A program made the translations under genes and the position numbers. A stretch of 64,000 nucleotides of DNA from Anaerolineae bacterium. GTDB lineage: Bacteria > Chloroflexota > Anaerolineae > Promineifilales > Promineifilaceae. Below are positions 28,082 through 36,662 of the stretch, one piece after another (positions within the stretch are counted from its first letter, which is position 1; each line of letters starts with the position of its first letter). Under the pieces are notes generated by a model, which made no database searches, was not told the DNA's origin, and was given only the letters and a program-made list of their open reading frames with translations. The DNA lies in NCBI GenBank assembly GCA_023954475.1, contig JAMLHW010000018.1, positions 1 through 64,000 on the forward strand, in the 5' to 3' direction.

Positions 28082-28089
28082 GATCAACT
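28082..28089. repeat. Target-site duplication of the ISAs1 element, right copy
   Basis: GATCAACT, identical to 26856-26863, directly follows the right inverted repeat. The match is perfect, indicating little time since insertion. Confidence 0.92.
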
Positions 28090-28209
28090 TGGTTTCGAAG
28101 TAAAACCAGTTTCGACTTGAAAAACAGTAGTTTGTCTCGTCATGCCCGTCCGAATATTAAACTCGAACGGGTATTTTTCTGTCAAGCGTTTATATAGAGA
28201 GGTGCTCCC

Positions 28210-29064
28210 ATGCAACAAGCGGATGATACTAAGGAACTGAAAAGCAGCGGTTACGAAATATTTATCCTGCTGATTTCGATTCTATCTGTTTTCAACTTGC
28301 TCATTCAATTCGTGCCACGCGTGAGTGAGGAAGTCACTGATGTAGCCAGACTAATCGATGGCCTCCTTATTGTCATTTTTATGGCAGACTTCCTGTACCG
28401 GTTTTTTACCGCTGAATCCAAGTCTCATTATTTCTTCCGCAATTGGGGCTGGGCTGACTTGTTGGCGAGTTTGCCTTTCCCGCAGGCACGCATTTTCCGC
28501 ATGTTCCGCATCGTGCGCGTCATTCGGTTACTGCGTGAACATGGCGGCAAGCAGATGATTGGCGAAGTCTTGCGCGATCGTGCAGGCAGTGCTCTTTATT
28601 TGACCGTTTTTACTGTCTTCATGCTGCTCGAATTTGGTGGCATGGCAATACTCCGCGCTGAGCTCGATGCACCTGGCGCTAATATCACAACAGCCGGCGA
28701 TGCAGTCTGGTGGGGCCTTGTGACCATTACGACGGTCGGGTACGGCGACTATTACCCCGTGTCCAGTAGCGGGCGACTGATTGCCATGGTTGTCATGGTT
28801 GTCGGCTTGAGCTTGTTTGGTGTGTTAACCGGTTTCCTGGCTACCGTTTTCGATCCGGATGAGGACGAGTCAAAGTCGGCGGACGACGCTATAGTCGGCT
28901 CCGACACGTCATCGCAGATTAGTGAAGTAAAGCGCCTGCTCGCAGAGCAGGAAAAATTGGCCGCAGCGATGCGTGGTCAGTTGGCTGCACTGGAGAAATT
29001 GCTGTCCGTTTCGGCCGAAACAACCGGCAACGGATCAGAATCCGTTCAGGATAGCCCTGCCTGA
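28210..29064 (+). CDS. Voltage-gated-like potassium channel
   Basis: 284-residue six-helix K+ channel subunit. The S4-like helix RIFRMFRIVRVIRLLR (94-109) has an Arg every third or fourth residue, and the selectivity filter TTVGYGD (174-180) lies between S5 and S6. After S6 the C-terminal tail (from about 215) is acidic and then helical (VKRLLAEQEKLAAAMRGQLAALEKLL), probably a coiled coil assembling the tetramer. GAGGTG precedes the ATG. The upstream region was altered by the IS insertion 121 bp away. Followed by the AI-2E-type permease and SPFH genes. Confidence 0.92.
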   Translation: MQQADDTKELKSSGYEIFILLISILSVFNLLIQFVPRVSEEVTDVARLIDGLLIVIFMADFLYRFFTAESKSHYFFRNWGWADLLASLPFPQARIFRMFRIVRVIRLLREHGGKQMIGEVLRDRAGSALYLTVFTVFMLLEFGGMAILRAELDAPGANITTAGDAVWWGLVTITTVGYGDYYPVSSSGRLIAMVVMVVGLSLFGVLTGFLATVFDPDEDESKSADDAIVGSDTSSQISEVKRLLAEQEKLAAAMRGQLAALEKLLSVSAETTGNGSESVQDSPA

Positions 29065-29157
29065 TCAACCCAATAATGACAGCCACTACAAACAACGATA
29101 AAATAGCAAACTGTACAAGTAAATCCCCAACGTATTGTGAAAGATTTGAGGGAAACA

Positions 29158-30504
29158 ATGGCTACGACTGATTCACCTTCCCCACAAGATACCGACCGAC
29201 TGAATGCCTTGACACGTTCTCAGCATGCCTGGCGTGCCTTCGGCCGACGCATACGGAGCATCACACCCTCAGAACTTGGCCGCTCGTTATTGGTGCTCGG
29301 CGTCATCGGCTTATTGCTCTGGCTCATTATCGGCTCCTGGCCCGCACTCGTTCCCTTTCTCATTGGCGGCGTCTTCGCTTATATCATGTTGCCATTCGTA
29401 AACTGGATGGACCGGTTTATGCCGCGCGCGCTCGCCACGACAATCAGCCTTGCAATTGCTTTGGGAATCGTCTTCTACTTCATTGTCTCCTTGGTACCTA
29501 TCGTTGGTCAGGAAGCGACCCGCCTCCAGGCAACCATCCCGTCAGTCGATGAGATACGCACCCAAGTTGACGAAATTGATGATTGGGTCGCTACCCTACC
29601 CGGACCAACTCAGACGCTGGTTAATGATATGGCATTGGAAGTCGAAGGACGTCTGGCAACCAATTACGATCAACTGATCGGCCGATTGGTAGACAGAACC
29701 GTTGCAGGCGTCATCACATTGGTCAATACAATCAGCTTCATTCTCGGTTTCGTCATTGTGCCCGGTTGGGTATTTGCCGTCCTTGTAGATCAGCGTCGTG
29801 GCACGGAGGAACTCGACAAACTGCTACCGCAGACAATCCGCGGCGACTTCTGGGCTGTGGCTCGCATCCTTGATCGCACATTCCGTGCATTTGTGCAGAG
29901 TCAGATTGTACAGGCAATCATCACCGGAATTGGCGTATACATCGGTCTAGGTCTGATCGAGAGACTGTCTGACGTTTCGTACCAATATAAAATCCTGTTT
30001 GCAATCGGAATTGGTTTATTCCAATTGATACCGGCGATTGGAGCCGTTTTGGGTGGTGCTATTGCCTTTTTACTGGCACTCATCAATTCGGTTGAAGCGG
30101 CCATCGGTGTGCTGCTCGTCATCATCGCTGTGCAATTGCTGATTAGACAATTCGTCACGCCGCGCCTGGAGCGTCGTTTCGTCAACCTGCACCCGGCGCT
30201 GATCGTGATGGCTATCGTCGCTTTAAGTGAATTCGGTATATTATGGATTCTCCTCGCAGCACCCATCATTGTCGTCATACGCGATCTGCTCACGTACACA
30301 TATGGTCGCATTGGCGATCCGGCACGACCGGCCGGCATATTGCCCAACGATACGGCAGCCGATGCCAGACGCGGATCACTGATCATGACCGGTCAGATAG
30401 CGACAGCGCCACCACAACAACCGATACCGGTCGTTTATCGCCGAGGACGTTCGGCACGAGCCGTCCAACAAGCACGTTCCAAGACAAATTCACAAAACGC
30501 GTAG
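29158..30504 (+). CDS. AI-2E family transporter
   Basis: 448-residue membrane protein of the AI-2 exporter/TqsA (PerM) superfamily. Seven to eight hydrophobic helices are visible, with the family region LFQLIPAIGAVLGGAIAFLLAL and the late LLIRQFVTPRLERRFVNLHP block typical of the group. Members export small molecules or act as Na+/H+ exchangers; which applies here is unknown. ATG 29158 (GAGGG five bases upstream) is preferred to the in-frame GTG at 29137. A 21-bp gap leads to the SPFH gene. Confidence 0.87.
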   Translation: MATTDSPSPQDTDRLNALTRSQHAWRAFGRRIRSITPSELGRSLLVLGVIGLLLWLIIGSWPALVPFLIGGVFAYIMLPFVNWMDRFMPRALATTISLAIALGIVFYFIVSLVPIVGQEATRLQATIPSVDEIRTQVDEIDDWVATLPGPTQTLVNDMALEVEGRLATNYDQLIGRLVDRTVAGVITLVNTISFILGFVIVPGWVFAVLVDQRRGTEELDKLLPQTIRGDFWAVARILDRTFRAFVQSQIVQAIITGIGVYIGLGLIERLSDVSYQYKILFAIGIGLFQLIPAIGAVLGGAIAFLLALINSVEAAIGVLLVIIAVQLLIRQFVTPRLERRFVNLHPALIVMAIVALSEFGILWILLAAPIIVVIRDLLTYTYGRIGDPARPAGILPNDTAADARRGSLIMTGQIATAPPQQPIPVVYRRGRSARAVQQARSKTNSQNA

Positions 30505-30525
30505 CAACGCACAAGGATCTGTCCC

Positions 30526-31803
30526 ATGCCCGATGAAAATTATGTTGACCCAATTGGCGATCATACCCAACTGACACAGTCAAAGGTGCCGTTGGAAGAT
30601 GCGGCAGACGCATTTTCCACCAGGGATGAAAGCGGCAAGATCCCTATCGTCATCATACCCAAACACCTCAATCGTATACGCAACGACCTGGTCATAGCGG
30701 CAGTTGCATTGATTGCCGCCGGCATCATTTTGCCGCTTGTGTTTGAAGGAACAGGCTGGATTGCCGCTGTCGCATTGCCGGTTGCCGTTGTGCTGCTGTT
30801 GTTGGGAGTCTGGCGCTCTTTTGTCGTGCGTATTCCCGAAGGCACTAGTGCGCTACTGACGCGCGGCGGACGGTACGTGCGGACAGAGGGGCCGGGCACA
30901 CATTTTCTGCCTCCGTGGATCCTCATTTCTCATCTGGTTACTAAACGGGAAATTCCGTTTGATATTCCGGTTGTCGATGCGCCAACTCGTGACAATGTCC
31001 GTAGCGGCGTCGATTCGCTGGTGACATTTGCCATTGTCGATGCATATAGGTTTGTCTATAGCATTTCGGCAACGGATTTTGATCAGGTTTTTCAGGCTTC
31101 GTGCCAGGATGCGTTGCGAGGGTTGATTCGACAGGTGGACGCATTGCAAGTGGCTGACCTGATGCGCAATGACTTGACCGAGTTACGAACAGCGATCAGC
31201 GCCAATGTCGAACCGTATGGCGTGGAAATCCGCAAGGTCAATATTGTTTTTGCCCAACCGCCGGACGAGTTTATGCGTAGTCTGGAAGCGCAGCAGTTGG
31301 CGGTCTTTCAGCGCAATGAACAAGCAGAAAAGCAGTTGCTGGCCTTGCAACGCCAGCACGATGAGCAAGAATTGTCTTACCGGGAGCTTCTGGCAAAGAT
31401 TGAACGCGCCAAAGAGGAACTCCAGGTACGTAGACAACAAGCGGCTGCACAATCAACTGTATTTGAGCTAGAGGCAGATGCCGAAGCGTTGCGTCTGCGC
31501 CGTTTACAAGAACGTCTTGAACTGTTCCCGGATGCAGCCGAGTATGATGTCGGATCAGCCAAGCTGGAAATTGCACGCGCCTTGGCCGGCAACACGCGTG
31601 CAGTGCTGCAAATCGGTGATGCAGACGATATGGTAAAAGCGTTTATGCTCAAGGACATCATGCCCGATTTCCGTCAAATTAATAAAGCCAGCGAAGAATC
31701 GGTGGAACCTACGGCGAACGTCGTGGTACAATCAGAATCGGCCGAATCTGAAAATGCACAACCTCGCCGGCAGCACAAACAAGCATCGGCCGATAACGAC
31801 TAA
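30526..31803 (+). CDS. SPFH/Band 7 domain protein
   Basis: 425 residues. An N-terminal polar region, two close transmembrane helices (about 45-90: LVIAAVALIAAGIILPLVF, IAAVALPVAVVLLLLGVW) and then a Band 7 domain (about 95-240; RIPEGTSALLTRGGRYVRTEGPGTHFLPPW, VTFAIVDAYRFVY) precede a long Glu/Gln/Arg-rich coiled coil (about 255-345). This is the stomatin/flotillin pattern of membrane scaffold proteins. The C-terminus is low complexity and holds two TCGGCCGA copies within 50 bp. It is probably cotranscribed with the AI-2E-family gene. Confidence 0.88.
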   Translation: MPDENYVDPIGDHTQLTQSKVPLEDAADAFSTRDESGKIPIVIIPKHLNRIRNDLVIAAVALIAAGIILPLVFEGTGWIAAVALPVAVVLLLLGVWRSFVVRIPEGTSALLTRGGRYVRTEGPGTHFLPPWILISHLVTKREIPFDIPVVDAPTRDNVRSGVDSLVTFAIVDAYRFVYSISATDFDQVFQASCQDALRGLIRQVDALQVADLMRNDLTELRTAISANVEPYGVEIRKVNIVFAQPPDEFMRSLEAQQLAVFQRNEQAEKQLLALQRQHDEQELSYRELLAKIERAKEELQVRRQQAAAQSTVFELEADAEALRLRRLQERLELFPDAAEYDVGSAKLEIARALAGNTRAVLQIGDADDMVKAFMLKDIMPDFRQINKASEESVEPTANVVVQSESAESENAQPRRQHKQASADND

Positions 31804-31867
31804 AACCATATCGTTGGTTGCTATTCATACCAACTCATAACTTAGAAACAGGAGCAAAGGAGGCAGC

Positions 31868-32434
31868 ATGTCAAATATCGTAGTTATCATTTATGACGAT
31901 GTCAAGCGGGCAAATGTAGTGAGGCAGGCCATCGCCCAGGCACAAGGCCACGGTTATATCAGTCTTGACGACTCAGCTGTTTTGGAAAAAGATGCTGAAG
32001 GCAAAGTGCACGTTCACAACGAAGTCGATCGCGGCATTAAAGTAGGTGCCGCCAGCGGCAGCTTGATTGGCCTGTTCATCGGAGCGCTGTTTGGCGGTCC
32101 GATTGGAATGCTGGTCATCGGTGGTCTGGGTGGTGCGCTCGTCGGTAAGCTGACTGACATGGGCATCAGCAAGAAATTCGTCCAAGACGTCGGCGATGAG
32201 CTCAAACCGAACACCTCAGCGTTATTCTTCATCGTGCGTGCCGCTAATCCCGATTACGCCGTCGCCGCTGTACGCCAATATGGCGGCTCCCTATATCACA
32301 CGTCACTGCCCAAAGAGGCGGAAGATGAACTCCGCAGTGCGCTAGAGCGCGGAGAACGGTTGCGCAAAGCTGAGGAGCAAAAGGCAGCGTCTGAGAGCAG
32401 CGATTCGACCGAATCCGATACAGAAACAACCTGA
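31868..32434 (+). CDS. DUF1269 family protein (second paralogue)
   Basis: 188 residues with the same plan as the 21479 gene: NIVVIIYDDVKRANVVRQAI start, a Gly-rich hairpin (GAASGSLIGLFIGALFGGPIG, IGGLGGALVGKLTDMGISK) and the ALFFIVRAANPDYAVAAVRQYGG block. The C-terminus adds a charged tail (EEQKAASESSDSTESDTETT). A strong AGGAGG-type ribosome site precedes it. It converges on the third paralogue, with a hairpin between. Confidence 0.88.
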   Translation: MSNIVVIIYDDVKRANVVRQAIAQAQGHGYISLDDSAVLEKDAEGKVHVHNEVDRGIKVGAASGSLIGLFIGALFGGPIGMLVIGGLGGALVGKLTDMGISKKFVQDVGDELKPNTSALFFIVRAANPDYAVAAVRQYGGSLYHTSLPKEAEDELRSALERGERLRKAEEQKAASESSDSTESDTETT

Positions 32435-32453
32435 GTTAAACGCGATTACTTTC

Positions 32454-32483
32454 GGAAACCGGATTGTACAAAACCCGGTTTCT
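32454..32483. terminator. Convergent terminator hairpin, GAAACCGG type
   Basis: GAAACCGG (32455-32462) pairs with CCGGTTTC (32475-32482) between the two convergent DUF1269 genes. The arm sequence is a diverged member of the AGAAACCGAG family at 16839 and 19441. It can serve both strands. Confidence 0.6.
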
Positions 32484-32502
32484 GATTATCCCATTTGCCA
32501 GA

Positions 32503-33030
32503 CTAACTGCGCGACTCGCGCAAATAGGATGCGTCCGGGCTTTTTACTGTGGGTCGATCTCCGGCGATATTGTCGTCAAACATGACCTCATGCAAATTGC
32601 CGCCATGCTGTAACAATGCCGAGCGGAACAAGCCCACGTTAATCTCCTTACCTTCTTCAACTTCAACAAACAACGCGGACGACCCGTTGGTCAATTCCTG
32701 CGTAATCATCTCGACTTTCTCATGGCTGATGCCGTAATCAGCGTGCTTGCCGACATAGCGTCCGGCGGCGGCGCCGATTAGCAAACCCGCTACCGGCCCA
32801 CCGAGTATCGTGCCGGCGACAATTCCCAAGATCGAGCCTTTGGCCGTCGCTTTGCCGGGTGAACCGTGCTTGGGATCCAGCAAGGAAACCTCGCCATTTT
32901 CATCCTTGATCACGATGATGACCTCGTCATACGTAATGCGATGCTCGTGCTTGAGTTGCTTGAGGCTTGCCAACGTTTTATCGGCGCCGTCGGTCGTATC
33001 AAATGTAACAATTGCAATTGAGTTAGGCAT
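32503..33030 (-). CDS. DUF1269 family protein (third paralogue)
   Basis: 175 residues; starts NSIAIVTFDTTDGADKTLASL, then the Gly-rich segment (GSPGKATAKGSILGIVAGTI, GPVAGLLIGAAAGRYVGKHA) and SALFVEVEEGKEINVGLFRSALLQHGGN. It is less hydrophobic in the hairpin than the other two copies. GAGGAG precedes the ATG. Its orientation is convergent with the second paralogue, so the pair did not arise as a simple head-to-tail duplication. Confidence 0.87.
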   Translation of the reverse strand: MPNSIAIVTFDTTDGADKTLASLKQLKHEHRITYDEVIIVIKDENGEVSLLDPKHGSPGKATAKGSILGIVAGTILGGPVAGLLIGAAAGRYVGKHADYGISHEKVEMITQELTNGSSALFVEVEEGKEINVGLFRSALLQHGGNLHEVMFDDNIAGDRPTVKSPDASYLRESRS

Positions 33031-33222
33031 GAGTCACTCCTCTGCCGGATTAGGCATACTAAACCGGCTATATCGGCCGATTGTGGTTATCCGTTTCTTG
33101 CCACCAGTGTAACGATATTGGCAACTTGCAACAACAATTAGCCCAATTTGGTCATCGATCTCGGATATAATCACACGCGGTCATCATATCGGCCGAAATC
33201 ACATCACAGGAGTTGCCCAACC

Positions 33223-34125
33223 ATGCATCTCGTAACGTACCACTACAAACAGGCGACACGGCTCGGCGCACTTGTCGACCATGCCATTGTCGATTTAGCG
33301 ACTGCTGTCGAACGCCACTTCCACACCATACGACTGCCAGAGACAATGATCGACTTGCTGCGCGCTGACGACACGGCGCAACAGGAAAACCATCAATCTC
33401 CCCTTGCCGTACTGGATGAGGCGGTGCATCATATGCGTCCGTATGAACGGCTGCCTCTCGACGAAGTGACGCTGCTCCCACCCGTTCTCACGCCGGAAAA
33501 AGTGATTTGCCTGGGACTCAACTACCGCGCGCACGCAGCTGAAAAACAGATGGCAGCACCTGACTATCCGATGCTGTTTCACAAAACAGCGGGCTCATTG
33601 CTCGGTGCGGGCGGCGCTATCCGCGTACCGCCCGTAGTAAAACAGGTCGATTATGAGGGCGAGTTGGCCGTGATTATCGGCCGAACTTGTTACAATGTTT
33701 CGGCCGAAAATGCACTCGACTACGTGGCGGGCTATAGCTGCGCCAACGACGTCAGCGCCCGCGACTGGCAGTACCGCACCAAGCAGTTTACACAGGGTAA
33801 AATGCTCGACACCTTTTGTCCGTTGGGACCCGCTCTCGTCACAACAGATGAACTCCCCGATCCCCACAACCTGCGCATCCGCACCCTACTCAATGGCGCA
33901 GTCATGCAAGACGGACACACGAGTGCGATGATTTTCAATGTGCCGTTTATCGTCAGCTACATTTCCCAAATCGCAACGTTGAAGCCTGGAGATGTGATCT
34001 TGACAGGCACACCGGAAGGTGTCGGCTTTGCACGCGATCCGCAACTATTCATGCAACACGGCGACACGATCACGGTTGAAATTGAGCGTATCGGAACGCT
34101 AACCAATACAATTGTGGCGCAATAA
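33223..34125 (+). CDS. Fumarylacetoacetate hydrolase family protein
   Basis: 300 residues with the FAH C-terminal barrel: KVICLGLNYRAHAAE, metal ligands in VDYEGELAVIIGR, GYSCANDVSARDWQ and the late TGTPEGVGFARDP. The family includes 2-keto-3-deoxy acid hydratases, acylpyruvases and oxaloacetate decarboxylases; the exact reaction cannot be read. ATG 33223 (AGGAG ten bases upstream) is chosen; the 25-codon upstream extension overlaps a TCGGCCGAAA palindrome and looks non-coding. It stands alone. Confidence 0.88.
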   Translation: MHLVTYHYKQATRLGALVDHAIVDLATAVERHFHTIRLPETMIDLLRADDTAQQENHQSPLAVLDEAVHHMRPYERLPLDEVTLLPPVLTPEKVICLGLNYRAHAAEKQMAAPDYPMLFHKTAGSLLGAGGAIRVPPVVKQVDYEGELAVIIGRTCYNVSAENALDYVAGYSCANDVSARDWQYRTKQFTQGKMLDTFCPLGPALVTTDELPDPHNLRIRTLLNGAVMQDGHTSAMIFNVPFIVSYISQIATLKPGDVILTGTPEGVGFARDPQLFMQHGDTITVEIERIGTLTNTIVAQ

Positions 34126-34176
34126 GAAGAATTTCAAAAAACGGATTTCCGGCAAGCCGCCGGTTTCCTGACAATT

Positions 34177-35073
34177 CTATTCGCTGCGTACCGTACGGAC
34201 AAAATCAGGTGGAATCGGACCGTTCGACCAGATTGCCAGCGAATCGATCTTCATCTCAGCCAACATCGTGACAAAATCAACACAATTGCTGAGATTGGGA
34301 CAACGCTGCTGCATAATCTGCACGTGGAAAGAAAGGTCGCCGCTGCCGGCCTGATCGGCAATAGATTGATAGCGACTGATCGTTTGTTGCACCGCTTGTG
34401 CACGGCTGCCGGCAGACTGCGTTTCAATGAACTTCTGTTCCTGCAACGCAATGCCGCTGACCCCGGATTCAAGCATCGTGCGAATCGTGGCGTCGCTGGT
34501 CGTGTCGAGTACACGGCGCACCGGCCCCCACAACATACTGAACCCGTTTTCTGTCACCAGTCGCGCCACACGCGCTACGATATTTACATTCGGGTCAGAG
34601 CTGTTCAACGTCTGCATTTCGTTGCCCGGCGTCATCCCCTGCCCGTTCTCCGTATTCAAACCAATCGCTGTGACGCCGGCCGCCTGCAATTCGTCTGCTC
34701 GAGCCATCATGCGCTCCGCTTCACCGTAAGAAGTCACCATCACCATTTTGGTCACTGGACCACTCATGCGCAACATGCCATTCAAATCTGATTCCCGAGC
34801 GTAGACAATTGATGGGCCAAATTCATCACGCCAGTTTGACCAGCGAATCATTAGCGGTAGCGTACCGCCTGCATCGGGAATCTCGACATCTCGGGCGATG
34901 ATTGGGTCGGTGCCGGCTTCAGGCTGTTGCTGCTGCGCGGCCAATGGCGCTTGCGCCTGTCCAGCGGCAGGCACATGTACGGCCTCAATGTCAGGCAGAA
35001 GCAGCAAAAAGGCGAAGATAATCATCGCCACGCAAAATAGTATGAATCCAAATCGTTTAGCTGGTGACATCAT
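34177..35073 (-). CDS. Membrane-anchored protein of unknown function
   Basis: 298 residues, unrecognised. One N-terminal transmembrane helix (FILFCVAMIIFAFLLLLP) is followed by a Gln/Ala/Pro linker and a globular outside domain. That domain has alternating beta and alpha segments (VTKMVMVTSYGEAERMMARA, VTAIGLNTENGQGM, SGVSGIALQEQKFIE) consistent with a TIM-barrel-like shape, but no catalytic motif is convincing. Three Cys near the C-terminus may include a disulfide (RCPNLSNC). ATG at 35073 or the next codon is the likely start since the upstream 27 codons are polar. Confidence 0.55.
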   Translation of the reverse strand: MMSPAKRFGFILFCVAMIIFAFLLLLPDIEAVHVPAAGQAQAPLAAQQQQPEAGTDPIIARDVEIPDAGGTLPLMIRWSNWRDEFGPSIVYARESDLNGMLRMSGPVTKMVMVTSYGEAERMMARADELQAAGVTAIGLNTENGQGMTPGNEMQTLNSSDPNVNIVARVARLVTENGFSMLWGPVRRVLDTTSDATIRTMLESGVSGIALQEQKFIETQSAGSRAQAVQQTISRYQSIADQAGSGDLSFHVQIMQQRCPNLSNCVDFVTMLAEMKIDSLAIWSNGPIPPDFVRTVRSE

Positions 35074-35419
35074 AACAAAATGACTCGCGTCAACATCATA
35101 ACGTGTTACGGAGCAATCAGAAAACAAATGCAGCGGCTTTCGGCCGATACTCACCTGCCACTACGCATTGCATAAATTGTCACTCAAATGTAGATAAAAA
35201 AACGTAATACATCTCACATTGAAGAGCCGGTTAGCATGTTGATTGTAGCACAATTGTTCTGCTTTCTCAATCATTTGATCGCTTGCTGAGGATGCTGGAA
35301 ATCGTACTTCTCCGATAAACTGGTTCATGATCTGAAACGGTGCGCACACAGCAGGTTGCTGTACAAGTGCGGTTGTAATAACATCACGACAAATAGTGAT
35401 TCGATGGTGAGGAGTAGTC
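35074..35419. other. Intergenic region, nothing seen except one palindrome
   Basis: 346 bp between divergent genes. It holds one TTCGGCCGAT at 35139 and AT-rich tracts but no open frame, RNA gene or strong hairpin that I can support. The promoters of both flanking genes must lie here. Confidence 0.5.
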
Positions 35420-36613
35420 ATGAAAGCATTGCACGGTATACGCCTGCTCGACCTGACCCATATGCTTAGCGGCCCATACGCGGGCATGATGCTGGCCGAC
35501 ATGGGCGCGGAGACGATCAAAATTGAGCCGCCCGGTCGCGGCGAAGGGACGCGCCGACTGTTGGCGAGCGACCCGGCCAACAGCCTGCACGGTATGGGTG
35601 CGTATTTTCTGACGCTCAATCGCAATAAGAAGAGCATGACGCTGAACCTGAAATCGGCTGAAGGGCTGGCGTTGTTTTACGAACTGGTGCAATCGGCCGA
35701 TGTCGTTCTCGACAACTTCAGCGCCGGCGTCACCGAACGGCTCAAAATCAGTCACGACGAATTGAGCGCCGTCAATCCGCGCATCATCACCTGCACCATT
35801 ACCGGCTTCGGCGAAACCGGGCCGGACAACCAACGCCCGTCGTTTGACATTGTCGCTCAGGCGATGGGCGGCGGCATGTCGATCACCGGCCAACCCGGCA
35901 GTCCGCCGACCCGCGCCGGCATTCCCATCGGCGACCTCGGCGGCGGACTCATGGGCGCCATCGGTGTACTGGCGGCGCTCGTCGCACGCGAGACGACCGG
36001 ACGCGGCCAACATGTCGACATCTCCATGCTCGACACCCAGATCAGTCTGCTCAATTACATGGCGACGATGTATTTCTTGTCGGGAGTAGTACCAGACAAA
36101 CCGGGCAATGCCCATTTCGTCCATGTGCCTTACAACACGTTCGCCTGCCGCGACGGCTGGATTATCGTCGCCGTCATCACCGACAATTTCTGGTCAAATC
36201 TGATGGAACTGGTCGATTTGCCGGAACTCGATACAGAGGAAAATCGCGGACAGCCAGGCCGCTGGCGCAATCAAGAACAGATCAACGCACGCCTGAGCGA
36301 TGTGTTCCGCACGCAATCACAGGCCCACTGGATTGACCGGCTGCAAGCGGCACGCATTCCGTGTGCGCCGGTCAACGATTTTGCCCAGGCGCTGGTAGAA
36401 ACGCAGGTGCAGGCGCGCAATATGGTCGTCGCAGTCGCCCATCCGTCCGGCGACACGGTGCAGATGCCGGGGAATCCAATCAAGCTGTCGGATACGTACG
36501 AGGACAGCTATGCGCCACCGCCATTGCTGGGGCAACATACGGATGAAGTTTTGCGGGAGTTGGGCAAGAGTGAAGAGGAAATCGGCCGAATGCGATCAGC
36601 CGGCATCATATAA
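35420..36613 (+). CDS. CaiB/BaiF family CoA transferase
   Basis: 397-residue family III CoA transferase. It starts with LHGIRLLDLTHMLSGPYAGMMLADMGAETIKIEPP, the hallmark N-terminus, and has the nucleophilic Asp in VDISMLDTQISLL, plus GFGETGPDNQRPSFDIVAQAMGG. Such enzymes move CoA between carboxylic acids (formyl-CoA:oxalate, carnitine, succinate:benzylsuccinate and others); the acid here is unknown. Length is typical. Short intergenic spacing on the 3' side leads to a convergent lipocalin-like gene. Confidence 0.92.
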   Translation: MKALHGIRLLDLTHMLSGPYAGMMLADMGAETIKIEPPGRGEGTRRLLASDPANSLHGMGAYFLTLNRNKKSMTLNLKSAEGLALFYELVQSADVVLDNFSAGVTERLKISHDELSAVNPRIITCTITGFGETGPDNQRPSFDIVAQAMGGGMSITGQPGSPPTRAGIPIGDLGGGLMGAIGVLAALVARETTGRGQHVDISMLDTQISLLNYMATMYFLSGVVPDKPGNAHFVHVPYNTFACRDGWIIVAVITDNFWSNLMELVDLPELDTEENRGQPGRWRNQEQINARLSDVFRTQSQAHWIDRLQAARIPCAPVNDFAQALVETQVQARNMVVAVAHPSGDTVQMPGNPIKLSDTYEDSYAPPPLLGQHTDEVLRELGKSEEEIGRMRSAGII

Positions 36614-36662
36614 ACCGGTCGGCGACAGTGTGCCACACACTCACCGCACAACGACACATCGA

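Noticed and set aside
34138-34167. Further AGAAACCGG-type hairpin after the FAH gene
   Set aside because: Only a short CCGGC/GCCGG pairing is possible and the outer arms do not match, so I do not include it in the hairpin family.
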